A stretch of 64,000 nucleotides of DNA from Podocnemis expansa (lineage: Eukaryota > Chordata > Testudines > Podocnemididae), in NCBI GenBank assembly GCA_007922195.1, contig ML681995.1:15564400-15628399 (forward strand), in the 5' to 3' direction. Below are positions 1-10,917 of this stretch, piece by piece. The translations under genes and the position numbers were made by a program. The notes under the pieces were generated by a model that was given only the letters and a program-made list of their open reading frames with translations, made no database searches and was not told the DNA's origin. Position 1 is the stretch's first letter. Every line of letters starts with the position of its first letter.

Positions 1-200
1 GAGGTTGGCAGAGGGAGGGGCCTGCGACTGTGGGGCCTATTTCCGCTCCCTCGTCCGTGCACGTCTCCGGGCAGAGTTCCTCTGGGCGGCGTCCGCTGGC
101 TCCCTGGACACCTTTCGGGAGCAGTGGGCGCTGTCCGGGGTTCTCTGCTCGGTATCCCCTTCCGAAACCCTTGTTTTGAACCTGTAACCTTCACACCCGT
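1..200. promoter_or_regulatory. CpG-rich patch, possible edge of a CpG island
   Basis: The first ~190 bases hold about 14 CpG dinucleotides and are GC-rich, unlike the CpG-poor, AT-rich DNA that follows. No repeat family is recognisable here, whereas most other GC-rich stretches in the window lie in transposon-like blocks. This fits the edge of a CpG-island promoter or first exon whose main part lies left of the window. No start codon context or splice site is convincing, so no gene is called. An unrecognised GC-rich repeat is the alternative. Confidence 0.35.
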
Positions 201-1555
201 CCCTGTTTTTTTCTTTCGTTGTCCCCCGGACCTTTTTGAAGCCCTGCCTTGTGCCGCTTCCCCTCAGGCTGGGGGAAGGGTTTTAGAAGTGGGTGGGCTT
301 GCGCCCACCCACTCCTCAGGTCACTTCAATAGGATGCACCTGGCACCAACTCCTTCCCTCGCAAACTCCCCTGTTTGCAGTCCCCTGTTCCTATATTCAC
401 TCAAGCACATGGAATGCCTAGAAAAGGTGGCATTATTTTGAAAGTTAGATGGTGAGTTTTAAAATGATGCATCTTGATATTTATGATTATTTGTATTGTT
501 TGGTGCCATAAACCCCAAACAACACCAGGGCTGTATTAAAATAGATGCTATATAAACACATAATGAGATAGTGTCCCTTTCCTCAGCGAGCTTACAATAT
601 AAAGCCCTCATCATGCAGAGACAACAGCATGGGCAGACCCTTGCAGCCTAGTATGTTTTTTTTTTTTTCCCCCCTAGGATCAGATTTTGAATGCACTTTT
701 ACTATTAGACGGTCTTCCCAGCATAGAAACAAAATGTCAAAAGCACAAGGTAGGCTTGGATGAAAAAAACGAATTATTATTATCATCATCATCAACCAAC
801 ATTTAATTAAAAATTTTTGACAGGAGGATTTGTCCCCAAAGTAATGTAATAAAAACTGTGAGGAGTAATTGATCATCTCTACCTTTTATATTTACAACCA
901 AATCATTTTCTCACTCTCTACAATCCCCCCACTCCAGTGCATCAACTCTTTATGTCATGTTGACTCCACCAGCATTTATTTAGTTTTATATTATTTATGT
1001 GTATTACAATAGTATCTAAGAGCTCTAGTCATGGACTAGCTAGTACATCATTGTGGTGGGTGCTGCATAAGCACCGAACATGCCCACTTGACAAATAGAT
1101 TGAGACTCAGTGTGGTTGTAGCATTGTGGTTATTATATGTGAGACCCTTATTTTTATTCATTATAAATGAAGTGAAAAGAAAAATCTAAACATTCTTACT
1201 GAGTCAATTCTAAATTTCTTATTCAGTGCATGTCACATTATTGTTTTTCCTGAACAAAAGTTACTCACTGAGGCAATCAGTTACCCTTTGAACTTGTGCC
1301 CAGAAATGTATTATTCACCAAAACCATTCCTGGAAAAGACTAAAGTCCATTAAAACACTACACACAACTTCCAAAATGACCAGGACAAATTTGAGAATTG
1401 CGCTGAAATAAACAAGAAATTCAATCTTGAGATGTCCAAAGTAGTAAACATGGCAAGGAAAAATCAAATGCACAAACACAAAATGGAACTGGCAAGGCAG
1501 TAGCAATGCAGGAGATGATCTAGGGTTATAATAAATCATAAATTCAGTATGAATT
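201..1555. other. Non-coding interval with decayed repeat traces
   Basis: No coding signal. About 500-600 and 1000-1060 faintly resemble the 3' part of ancient L2/MIR-like repeats (phrases like those around 'gagcttacaat' and 'gtgctgcataagcacagaaca'). A poly-T run lies near 656-668 and a short ATT/ATC triplet run near 773-795. The rest is AT-rich sequence with nothing identifiable. Confidence 0.4.
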
Positions 1556-1559
1556 AACA

Positions 1560-2135
1560 ATGTGATGCCGAAAAGGGTAATGTCTTTCTGGCGTATATTA
1601 ACAAGAATTTTATATAAAGATGGGTGGTAAATGTCCCACTCTACTCAGCACTGGAGATACCTCAGCTGGAGTGCTGGGCACCACTCTTTAAGAAAGATAT
1701 GGACAAATTAGTTGAAGTTCCATGGAGAGCAGTCCTCTCCCAACCCCAGAAGAGAGAAAGAGAGCCTGCAGAAACCTGACCAATGAGGAAAGGTTAAAGA
1801 AAGTGGATGCATTTACTCATGAGAAAAAATGGGGTGAGGGGTGGAGGGGGAACAGTATTCATGTCTGTACTAGCTGTTATAAAGAGCACTGTGATCAATT
1901 GTTCTCCATGTCCACTGGAGGCAGGAAAGCAAGAATTAGCTTACTTTGCAGGAAGCGAAAGTAGGATAATCGGCTTCTAAATCTAAGGATTTTTAAGTAT
2001 TGGAACAGGTTACCAAGGGATGCTCTGAAATCTCCATCAATGGAGGTTTTTAAGAACAGGTTTGATAAACAGTTGTCAGGGATGTGCCAAGTTTACTTAG
2101 TCATGCTTCAGTCCAGGAAGCTAGACTAGAAATTA
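1560..2135 (+). mobile_element. CR1 LINE, 3' part of ORF2 plus 3' UTR
   Basis: In broken frames this stretch follows the carboxy-terminal part of CR1 ORF2: a 'YSAL..PQLE..W.P..KKDMDKL' pattern near 1640-1710, then a segment ending with the typical run around 'tggaggtttttaagaacagg' and 'ctgtcagggatg' (about 2040-2080). It stops before the usual CR1 end motif (gaggtcccttccag). Stops and frameshifts make it non-functional. It abuts a CR1-like RT segment in the opposite orientation. Confidence 0.7.
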
Positions 2136-2149
2136 CACCCCAACAATAG

Positions 2150-3340
2150 TCTTTTTAACTTGTTTGCTTGTATTTAATCTGTGATATACTGTAACCCACA
2201 GATCCTTTTCAGCAGCACGACTACCTAACCTATTATTTCTCATTTTGCACCTGTGTATTTGAGCTCTCCTCCTTTTAGTACTTTGCATTTGTCTTTATTG
2301 AATTTGTTTATGCTGATTTCAGATCAATTTCCAAATTTCTCAAAGTCATTTTGAATTCTAATCTGATCCTCCAAAGTGCTTGCAATCCCTCCCAGCTTGA
2401 GGTCAGCCACAAATATTATGAACGTGCCTTCCACTGCACTACCCAAGTTATTAATGAAAAGATTAAATAAATACCAGATGCAGGATGAACCCCGGCAGGA
2501 TCTCACTAAATGCATCCACCCAAGTGAACAGTGAAACAATAGCTGCTTTTTAGGTATGTCTAAACTAGGTTTCTGTCTTGAGCAGACATACCCTGTGCTA
2601 GCTCTGATTGAGTTATCAGACTAAAAATAGAACATAGTCATTGTAGTAAAAGCAGCAGGGCAAGCTTATCACCCAAAGTGCACTCCCACCTGAGACCCAA
2701 ACTCTGTACACATGACAACTTGACCATTTCCTCATTTACACCACTGTGGCTGCACTTCATTTTTTGCATTCGTACTTGACCACTGGTAGCACAGGTATAT
2801 CTCCTTGAATTGGGAATCAAAACCCCAGTTCTGAATGTAAACAGATCCTCTGAGAACAATTTTTCTCCTGTTATGTAACTGCTTTATGATAATTTCATCT
2901 AGGCTCCATTTCTCTAGTTTGCTTATGAGAATGTCATGAGGGACTCTGTCAAAAGCCTTCCTAAAATAAAGATAAATCACATGTACTGCTTATCTCCATT
3001 CACTAGGCCAGTAACCCTGTCAAGGAAGAAATTAGGTTGTTGTGGCATGATTTGTTCCTGACATATTGACTATTACTTACCATCCTCTTGGTGCATGCAA
3101 ACTGAGTGCTTAATCATGTGTTCCAGTATCTTTCCAGGTATTCAGGTTGGACTGATCGGTGTATTATTCCCCAGACCCTCTTTATTTCTCCCTTTTGAAG
3201 ACAAGTGCTGTGTTTTGTCCTCCAGACTCTGGGACTTTACCTGTCTCCCATGAGTGCTCAAAAACAATCAGTAATGGTTCTGAGATTGCTTCAGCTAGTC
3301 CCTTACTGGAATAGTTACAGTATTCTGAGTATGCTCTCAG
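2150..3340 (-). pseudogene. CR1-like LINE reverse transcriptase remnant
   Basis: On the minus strand, from about 3300 down, broken frames give recognisable LINE reverse transcriptase blocks. 'KAFDRVPHDILISKLEKW' (about 2860-2960) is RT block 3. 'LFNLFINNLGSAVEGTF' (about 2415-2475) precedes the catalytic block, which reads FVAD instead of the expected F/YADD. Then come 'KLGGIASTLED' and a decayed 'FNKDKCKVL'. Several stops and frameshifts interrupt it. The 3' part expected next is missing from this strand but is present next door in the opposite orientation (1560-2135). An old, dead copy. Confidence 0.75.
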
Positions 3341-4495
3341 TAAATGGCTCTAAACAATATTGCAAGGGTTTAATCACACATACTTTACTGTCTCATGCAA
3401 TCTGTCTTCATAATTTTTTTCCTTAATATCTAGTTAACAGCATAGTTTGTGGGTTTGCAGAGGGGAAAAAAAACAAACAAACCCATAATATCACTTACAT
3501 GATGAGATTAGAATTGCACCAGAGCTGAAATGTTGTCCTTGATAGAGTTTGGTGTGGGAATCTTAGGCTAGGACAGGACTACACGGGTTAACCTTAAGCA
3601 TGCTAAGTCTTTACATGAGTTAAGCATATCTTTAAGCACTCTGCTCAGTCAAGGCCTTTATTCCTATAAAAGCCATAAAGCTGTTTAGAAAGAATAAAAG
3701 ATACCTCTGGTATTCTTCGAGGAGTGTCCCAGTGAGTGCTTCATTTTAGGTGGATCTGTGCCCCTGCACTTGTAATCAGAGATTTTAATGGACTGCCTGT
3801 TTAGATCTCACAAACACCATCCTGGTCTTTTTTTGCCTCCTCTGGCAGTTATGTTGTTTGATGTGACCAACCCACCTTCAGTTCCTCCTCAAGAAATATG
3901 CATCTCTTCACATGTTGAAGGACACCAGAGAGATGCTTATGTGCTTGGGCATTTATACATCTACTTGAGACAGAACAGGAGAAACATCACTTGATGTAAA
4001 GAACAAGATCGGTGCCTTATATCCAACCTCAGAGGCAATGTGACCCAGAAACTCAGAGGCAGAGACCCACTCCTATTCACTTTGGTGGAATAAAGATTTG
4101 ATTTTTTGGATTACTTGCATACAATACATTTCATTTGGACCCTGATCCAATTCCCATTGAAGACAATGGAAATTGCCTATTGACTTCAATGGGTTTTAAA
4201 TAGGCTTTTGCTATCTAATTTGTAAAACAACGGAATACATTCAATCTCTTTTGAGATATTCCTATGAGAGTCTCCCTCAGTTTCTCCTGTTCAAACTGTT
4301 CCAGTGACAGTAAATAATGAATAAATCATGGTGGAGGGTGAGTGGCTGAGGGAGCATGAGAATGATTCTGAATCCTCACAATTAAACACATCTTTGGGCG
4401 GTGGGGGACCCGGAAACAACCCTTCTGCTCCAATACTCTTTAATTATACATTCACAGTGAAAAAATCAGTGCTAAAATCCTTTCTTCTCATGCAG
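3341..4495. other. Non-coding interval
   Basis: No coding signal. The interval is AT-rich and contains a short hairpin-type repeat at about 4138-4202 (annotated separately) and a faint 'cttaagcatgctaag' type repeat near 3590-3650. Otherwise nothing is recognisable. Confidence 0.4.
4138..4202. repeat. Short hairpin repeat (CTGATCCAA family), degenerate copy
   Basis: The segment reads 'ccctgatccaattcccattgaag', a short loop, then 'ttgacttcaatgggtttta'. The halves are partly reverse-complementary. It matches the family whose best copy is at 53166-53235; further decayed copies are near 14202-14278 and 49334-49400. Confidence 0.5.
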
Positions 4496-4499
4496 AGAC

Positions 4500-4800
4500 A
4501 AGCTTGAACAGGGTTGAGAACATGGCCATACTGGGTAAGACCAAGAACCCATCTATCCCTTTGTCCTGTCTTCCAGCTTTGGCCAGTGCCAGATGCTTCA
4601 GAAAGAATGAACAGAATAGGGCAATTTTTCAAGTCATCCATTCCCTGTCATTCGTCACAACTTCTGGAAGTCAGAGGTTTAGCTTCAGCCAGAGTATGAG
4701 ATGCATATCTGATTATCTCAGCTAATTGCCCTTGATGGACCTATCCTCTAGGAACTTATCTAGAGCCTTTGTTGACCCCATTTCTTCATTTCCATTACAA
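4500..4800 (-). repeat. Ancient interspersed repeat, unclassified
   Basis: The run 'ggccatactgggtaagacc ... cctgtcttccagc...ggccagtgccagatgcttc ... gatggacctatcctc...gaacttatc' resembles a widespread sauropsid interspersed repeat that I recognise by its phrases but cannot classify. The strand is a guess. Reading frames here are spurious. Confidence 0.45.
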
Positions 4801-4831
4801 CATCCCCTGGCGATGGTTCCTAAGGAACAAT

Positions 4832-4945
4832 GGCTGTGTTCACACAGCACTCTTATTTTGAAACAACAGAGGTTGTTTCGAAATAAGAAATACCCTGTTC
4901 ACATGACGCACGGTTGTTTCGAAACAATGGCACCAATCAAAGTCT
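4832..4945. mobile_element. MITE fragment, GGCTRTGTYYACAC family
   Basis: It begins 'ggctgtgttcacac' and carries several 'TTGTTTCGAAA(T/C)AA' palindromic units. It matches the more complete copies at 40188-40567 and 46304-46695. The right end is missing or unrecognisable. Confidence 0.55.
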
Positions 4946-4949
4946 GAAT

Positions 4950-6399
4950 AGTTGTATGTAAGCTCAAAATCAGATGCAGCTGCGGTTACAGATGCAGCTA
5001 AATCCTGGCATGCGGATTTTGGATTGGATTAATGTTATCACTGAGCGAATGCGGATTGGATGTGGTTCCACATTTTTGTATCCATGCAGGGCTTTACCTA
5101 TCTGCCTGTCATTCATTCATTGCTCTGAGGCTGAGTTGGATACCTAGGATGGGGTTGCCATGCACTTGTGAACAAGCAGGAACATTGGCACCCAGGAAAC
5201 CTTTGGGCACGGAATGAATTTAGTCACCTACAGGATTTGGCAATAGGTGAGTGGGGGGAGGAGGAGGGTTGTGAATTCCCATGGGGCCTGATTTGGGGAT
5301 TTAGATCCCTAAAGTGGCAGTTAGATACCTAAATCCTTTTGTGAATCTAGCCTTTTGTGGGATTTACAAAGGCACCTAAGCATGATCTTAAATGGAAATC
5401 AGATGTCTAACTCAGTTATGTTTGTAAATCTGGCCCTAGAAGCTACCCCTCTATCAATGCTAGCAATGTGGATCTTAGCTTTGACCTTAGTGGGAGTTGG
5501 AACAATACTGAGTGCTTCTCAAAATGCCACCCTACATGTGCAACATTCATAAAAATGGTATATGAAAATGTATATGAAGTTGTCTAGGGTTTTTAGATAC
5601 AGTGGTGTGTGTATTTAGAGCCCTACAAATTCACAGCTGTCTACTTTACATCTGCAGACCATTTTTGTGGTGTGTGGATCAGATGTAGATACAAATTTTG
5701 TATCCTCCCAGGATTCTCTGTTTATTAAGAATAGAGAGAGTTTCTGGGTCTGCAGAGACAAATAATGTTTTCTTTTTATTTCTCCCATATTTGTTGATAT
5801 GTTCAAGGATAAATAGGATGTTTTTTATAAGGGTCATAAAATTGTTTTCTAAAGCTATTTTATTGCATTTCTTAATCTAACTCTATTAAATTGGGAGGTA
5901 AAAAGAAATTCCCTGGAGTACAAATGATAAAGGCAATATTAAATTTGGTGCACAGGGAGCTCAGGCTAATAATAAAGAACTTGGAAATAAAGGAAATTGT
6001 TTTAGACATTGATATAGCTGAATCTATGATAATAAACTTTAATTTTTTATCTACCATACAGCTGCTTAAGTATGATAAATTAATTACACCAGAATGCTTT
6101 ACTATTATTTCCAAACTCTTTAGATTGAACTACGTTTGTTTCTCTAGGAAGTTCCACCTTTTTAGATGAATTCTGATTCTTTTGAAATGTATGTAATTCT
6201 TTCTCTTTAACAGTGATGATCTCTTAAAAGGTGGTTTAATAGATACCTAAGATTGTAAATACTTATTTTCTTTCCTTGAGTTTCTTTTCTTAGTTTGATA
6301 TTTTTTTTAAAAAAGGACTTAATGCAAGTACCACATTAGAAACACAAGAAGCCATATATGGGAAGGAAAGTTTGTTCATTTTGCCTATTATTAATAAAT

Positions 6400-6402
<3 letters not shown>
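4950..6402. other. Non-coding, AT-rich interval
   Basis: No coding signal. About 5280-5440 has several 'TTAGATnCCTAAA'-like units ('tttagatccctaaag', 'ttagatacctaaatcc', 'aaaggcacctaagc') typical of an old interspersed repeat. From about 5560 to 6400 the sequence is AT-rich and unremarkable. Confidence 0.4.

Positions 6403-6448
<46 letters not shown>
6403..6448. repeat. (AT)n microsatellite
   Basis: A nearly pure AT dinucleotide tract of about 46 bases. It directly abuts the 3' end of the R2/R4-type LINE arm on its right. A shorter TA tract (about 7651-7664) abuts the other arm, so the palindrome appears to sit inside a TA repeat. Confidence 0.95.
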
Positions 6449-6452
<4 letters not shown>

Positions 6453-7254
6453 TCCTCTCTCACCCCTATGGGTGGTATGTGTCATCCTCAACCTCGGGTC
6501 CTCTACCAGAGGCCTGGGAGTTTGAGGGTTCTGCGCAGTATCTTAGCTGTTCCTAGCACTGCACTCTTCTGGACAGAGAGCTCTGATGTTGCTCCTGGGA
6601 TCTGCTGGAGCCACTCTCACAGCTTAGGAGTCACAGCCCCGAGTGCTCCTACCACCACCGGGACCACTTTGGCCTTCACTTTCCACATCCGCTCTAGTTC
6701 CTCTTTCAGGCCCTGGTACTTCTCCAGCTTCTCATACTCCTTCTTCCTGATGTTACTGTCACTTGGCACTGCTACATCTATCACCACCGCTGTCTTCTGG
6801 TCCTTGTCTATTAGCACGATGTCTGGTTGATTGGCCAGTACCTGCCTGTCTGTCTGGATCTGGAAGTCCCACAGGATCTTAGCCCTGTTATTCTCCACGA
6901 CCTTCTGTGGGATCTCCCATCTGGTCTTGGGAGGGTCTAGCCCATACACTGTGCAGATGTTCCTGTACACAATGCCAGCTACTTGGTTGTGCCGTTCAGT
7001 GTATGCTGTTCCTGCCTGCATCTTACATCCTGCCACTATGTGTTGGACTGTCTCAGAGGCCTCTCTGCACAGTCTGCACCTTGGGTCCTGTCTAGTGTGG
7101 TAGACCCCTGCTTCAGTGGATCTGGTGCTCAGTGCCTGTTCTTGTGCTGCTATGATCAGTGCCTCAGTGCTGTCTTTTAGTCCAGCTTTTTCCAGCCACT
7201 GGTAGGATTTCCCAATGTCAGCCACCTCAGCTATCTGTCGATGGTACATTCCAT
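6449..7254 (-). mobile_element. R2/R4-type non-LTR retrotransposon, 3' end (left arm of palindrome)
   Basis: A 5'-truncated copy on the minus strand with its 3' terminus against the (AT)n tract. The last ~160 bases hold the 3' UTR and the end of the ORF. About 400 bases of its 3' part are reverse-complementary to 7255-7655, giving a near-perfect palindrome with a ~410-base unpaired middle. The encoded protein matches RLE-type LINEs of the R2/R4 (Dong, Rex6) group rather than CR1. Clade assignment is from memory of motif patterns. Confidence 0.75.
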
Positions 7255-7270
7255 GCAGGTACTGGCCAAT
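6617..7270 (-). pseudogene. Restriction-like endonuclease domain of an R2/R4-type LINE, truncated
   Basis: An open minus-strand frame of about 215 codons. It lacks the RT domain and any real start, because it enters across the palindrome junction. Order: a CCHC-like zinc motif, 'CRLCREASETVQHIVAGC', around residues 70-87; then 'QPDIVLIDKDQKTAVVIDVAVP', with the PD...D-x-(V/A)P pattern of the restriction-like (PD-D/ExK) nuclease; then 'KYQGLKEELERMW'. The frame ends at a TGA after 'AVTPKL'. The sister arm on the right reads through that point for ~35 more codons, so this stop is a secondary mutation. In a complete element this domain nicks target DNA for target-primed reverse transcription. 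Confidence 0.75.
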
Positions 7271-7655
7271 CAACCAGACATCGTGGTAATAGACAAGGAC
7301 CAGAAGACAGCAGTAGTGATAGATGGAGCAGTGCCAAGTGACAGCAACATCTGGAAGAATGAGTATGAGAAGCTAGAGAAGTACCAGGGCCTGAAAGAGG
7401 AACTAGAGAGGATGTGGAAAGTAAAGGCCAAAGTGGTCCCAGTGGTAGTAGGAGCATTCGTGGCTGTGACTCCTAAGCTGGGAGAGTGGCTTCAAGAGAT
7501 CCCAGGAACAAAATCAAAGCTCTCTGTCCAGAAGAGTGCAGTGCTAGGAACAGCTAAGATACTGCGCAGAACCCTCAAACTCCCAGGCCTCTGGTAGAGG
7601 ACCCGAGGTTGAGGATGACACATACCACCCATAGGGGTGAGAGAGGAATTTTTAT
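7255..7655 (+). mobile_element. R2/R4-type LINE 3' end (right arm of palindrome)
   Basis: A plus-strand copy of the last ~400 bases of the same element. The frame 7241-7597 encodes the nuclease core ('QPDIVVIDKDQKTAVVID') and continues to the natural carboxy terminus 'ILRRTLKLPGLW'. By eye it differs from the left arm at roughly 20 positions in the coding part, while the final ~160 bases are identical. It ends at a TA tract. It is 5'-truncated and has no RT, so it cannot move on its own. Confidence 0.75.
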
Positions 7656-7664
7656 ATATATATC

Positions 7665-8607
7665 ATAGATTTTGTTAAAAGCATTCCACTGTGTAAACAG
7701 AAAATAAAGAGGAAAACATAACCATCTTGGATCTAATCTCCTCCTTATACACTTTTAAGTGGTATCCCCTGGTAATATTTACAGGCAGGAGGTAAATTAA
7801 CCAAATTAGATGGTTTTTTGCTCTTGAATTGATCTGTAAGAGCTATTTGGTAGAGCCAATAGTCAATTAACTTAATTGACTCAGCTATAAAGATGTACCC
7901 ATTATTGCTTAAATTATAAAATGAAGTCCAATTACTTAATGAGCTCATATATTAAAACTTTTTATTCAAATTTGTAATTATTGAATTAACTCTGTGAAAC
8001 TACTCTTAGATATGTGTTTCCACAGCTTAATAAAATGAAGACAGGAAGTAGATTTGAACAGTTACTTGTTTCTGTTTTTTCTCAAAATTGGAATGTCAGA
8101 AGAGCCTTAGCATCACTTAGGGGTAGCAATTTGCATTCCCTTTATTAAAGATCTTGTTGCAAGATGATTGTGGTTTGTGGACATTTGACATAAATCATTG
8201 CAAATCAGATTTATCATTGTTTGTAAGGGGAAGAAGAAGAAAAAGAGAGGATGCTGAGGGTTACCTATTGTTATGATTTGTCTACATGTACAGTTTCTCA
8301 GTCTAGCTAAATCCATGTTAAAATATACATGAATAAGTCTGCCTTATTTGAAAATAAATGTGTCCCCAAATGGAGTTATCCAGAAATAACAATTGCACAT
8401 TAAATTCACTTCCTGCCTTAAGCCAAATGAACTTTCTAGTGCTGACAAATCCTTAGACAACTTGCTTGTAGGTAAAATAATCTCCACTCAGATTTGGGCC
8501 CTCTGATTTTAACAGAGCTTAATGACGATGCAAAGGTCTACTACCTGGTTCTGATTGCTGAGCCGAAGCCAGAGAGTTTAAGGCCAGATGGGACTATAAG
8601 ATCATAT
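7665..8607. other. Non-coding interval
   Basis: AT-rich, with no coding signal and no repeat I can name. It ends at the 4-bp target duplication of the LTR that follows. Confidence 0.4.
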
Positions 8608-9158
8608 TGTGGAAGAATTTCGTAGCTGAGGCCTGACAGTGTTAAGACACAGATGGCTCAGTAGACCTGAGGAGGAAAATTGTAAAAGAATGCACTCAAC
8701 ATGCCATTAGAGATATGCAAAGAAACTGCTGGCCTTCAGGACTTTAGTTAGTGTTTCTCTGTGCCTGCCTGCTCCAGACATTGTTATTCTTCAACAGTTT
8801 TGCTGACATCCTTGACTTATACTAAACATTCTCTTATCAAACCTGCTTAGATGGCATTAACTCTGACACTGTTAAGTTGTTATGTGAGATTCTTTTCCCT
8901 TTGACCTTGGTTCCTTTTAAGGAAATAATATCAGTTTGCACCAATTAGAGAATGTTAGATTTTATTACTGTTGCCTATGTATATGCATGTATGTTAATAT
9001 TGCTGTTAAGCTATAAAAGTTTCTGTAATGCATCTCAGGGGTGGAGACCAGCATTGTAACTGCTCTCTCCCCACCGGTGTTTTTTTATTTATCTGTAATA
9101 AACAATTAGCTGTTTGGTTTTTGCACTCAAAGTTGGGTTCAGCTGTTTTTCTTTGACA
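8608..9158 (+). mobile_element. Solo LTR of an endogenous retrovirus-like element
   Basis: A 551-base unit that starts TG and ends CA, flanked on both sides by ATAT (8604-8607 and 9159-9162), a 4-bp target duplication. It has a TATA box 'tataaaag' at 9012-9019 and a polyadenylation signal AATAAA at 9097-9102, in the order expected of U3-R-U5. No gag, pol or env frame is next to it, so it is a solo LTR left by recombination. Confidence 0.7.
9012..9019 (+). promoter_or_regulatory. LTR TATA box
   Basis: 'TATAAAAG' about 85 bases upstream of the AATAAA signal within the solo LTR; it is the likely core promoter of the old provirus. Confidence 0.6.
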
Positions 9159-9162
9159 ATAT

Positions 9163-9552
9163 AGTCTGAACTCATGTACATCACAGAAAGCTAGCTCACC
9201 TTCACATGCAACCCAACCACTATAAATAAATGAAACTAATATAGCCCACTGGAGACTAAACCCTACTCAATCATCTCAGTAGCCCGATCAGGGGCACTAA
9301 GCACTGATATGTCTAGTACGGACCCAACTTTCAGTCTTTACTCGGTAGGCAGCTGATGCCCAGACGTGCTAATTGTTACCACATGCTTATCAGAAGCATA
9401 AAGCTTGTTCACATTTTAATAGCATTTTCTCTAGATTGCTAACACTGTTGTGGAGCAATATGTGTGCTGTGTATGAATGTGGAATAGGGAGTGCCTTTGT
9501 ATGTTAATAAAATTTTATCACCACTTTTGTAAGAAGATAAAGTTAGAGCTGG
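9163..9552. other. Non-coding interval
   Basis: Nothing recognisable between the solo LTR and the CR1 tail. Confidence 0.4.
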
Positions 9553-9656
9553 ACCCCTGTCAGGAATGGTTTAAGAGGGTAATTGGTCATGCCATGAGAG
9601 CAGGGGTCTGGATTTGAGGACCTCTCATGGTCCCTTCCATTCTGATGATTCTAGGC
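9553..9656 (+). mobile_element. CR1 3' end fragment
   Basis: The run 'cctgtcaggaatggttta ... gcaggggtctgga ... gacctctcatggtcccttcc ... gatgattcta' is a typical CR1 3' UTR terminus, about 100 bases long and severely 5'-truncated. Confidence 0.8.
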
Positions 9657-10326
9657 CTCTGCCTAAGCCCGGGGCTTCTACTGGAGCTACCAACTGTTAT
9701 GGTAATGGAGTCATGGGCAGGTAGGCCTTACTTCCCTGTAATTGAAATTCTAGTTAAAATGTATTATCTTTTCCTGTCTTTCCTTTCCTCCTTTGTCACA
9801 GCTTGTACACAAGATGTAACTAAAAGAATGTATCTTCCCTCTCCTGTGTAAGATCCCTGGAGGGAACATGCTTATCACCTTTCTCCCTATTCCCCTCCCT
9901 TGCTAAACGCTTGGTCACTAATTTATAGGCATTGCTGTAAGAAAAGTAACATGCTGTAAAGTTAAATGCCTGTGCACCACTGACTAAACCTACATACAAC
10001 AAACAACGGCAGGCATAATTATATTCACCACCAGGGCCGTAACTAGACTTTTTGTCATCCGGGGGAAGCAGCCCCTAAGGCACCCCACCCCCCACCCCAG
10101 GGCCCAGATCAGCTCAGGACCTGATCCAACTCTGCACTGTTGCCAGATGGTGGTGTGGAGCCAGAATCCAGCCCCAGTCACCACCGACCATCAGCACAGA
10201 GCCCGATCTGTCTCCTGCTGCCACTGGGAGGCCTTCCCATCAGTGCTCCTCCCCAACTGCTGGGCCTCCCCCCCACCACCACCTGTGGCCTCATCCTGGG
10301 GTAGCAGCAAAGGAATGGAGCATACC

Positions 10327-10480
10327 CAGTGGTTAAAGTATAATTTGACTGGCCCCAGAACCCACCTAATCTTTGGGCCATCTTCCCATATTGATCAGGC
10401 CCCTTTTATGCATGTGCGGGCCCCAGCACAGGTAAGCAGTCACAGCCACTTCTCAGTACCATATGCATCAGTTATCGTTC
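10327..10480. repeat. Unclassified repeat starting CAGTGGTTAAAGTATAATTTG
   Basis: The segment shares 'cagtggttaaagtataattt' followed by 'ggccccagaaccc' with 35086-35150 ('caggggttaaagtataattt ... gagccccagaaccc'). The CAGGGG-type start suggests a hAT terminus, but no matching right end was found in either copy. Confidence 0.45.
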
Positions 10481-10702
10481 CAGAAAATATTTATAATTTT
10501 ATATCATATTTATGTCTATATTGATTATTGTCGCAAATACTGCATAACACAATAGTTATTGTGATTAACAATGTGGTAATTAAATAAAATGTGATATGTA
10601 ATTGAACACAATGCATAAGCAGAAACAATTGAGACAAACAAAAACACGAAATTGCATTTATTGCTTGCATATCTGTGTTTGATTGCAAACTCTCAAACTT
10701 TA

Positions 10703-10917
10703 CAGAAAGAAATAGAGTCCTGTGGCACTTTTAAAGATTTATTTATTGCATGAGCTTTTTGGGGAGAAAATCCCCTTTCATCAGATGTTTCATTTTCAGC
10801 ATGTCTGACAAAGTGGGATTTTCTTCCACAAAAGTTCATGCAATAAATCTGTTAGTCTTTAAAAGTGCCACCAGACTCTGTTTCTCTGCAACAGACTAAC
10901 ACAGCTGCTCCTTTTGA
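10703..10917. mobile_element. PLE 3'-tail hairpin (head-to-head pair)
   Basis: The left arm (about 10703-10797) is the reverse complement of the PLE 3' tail; the right arm (about 10798-10917) is the same tail in forward orientation. Both arms carry the 'gcatgagctttt...ggagaaaatccc' / 'gggatttt...catgcaataaat' segments. The pair is flanked by a perfect 12-base direct repeat, TCTCAAACTTTA (10691-10702 and 10918-10929), so the hairpin seems to have been inserted as one unit. It contains no coding sequence. Confidence 0.75.

Noticed and set aside
6372..6830. 152-codon plus ORF with Tyr-Ile repeats
   Set aside because: It translates the (AT)n tract and then the antisense of the R2/R4-type nuclease.
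8608..9158. A complete endogenous provirus around the LTR
   Set aside because: No second LTR and no gag, pol or env frames nearby; the same holds for the LTR at 57052-57520.
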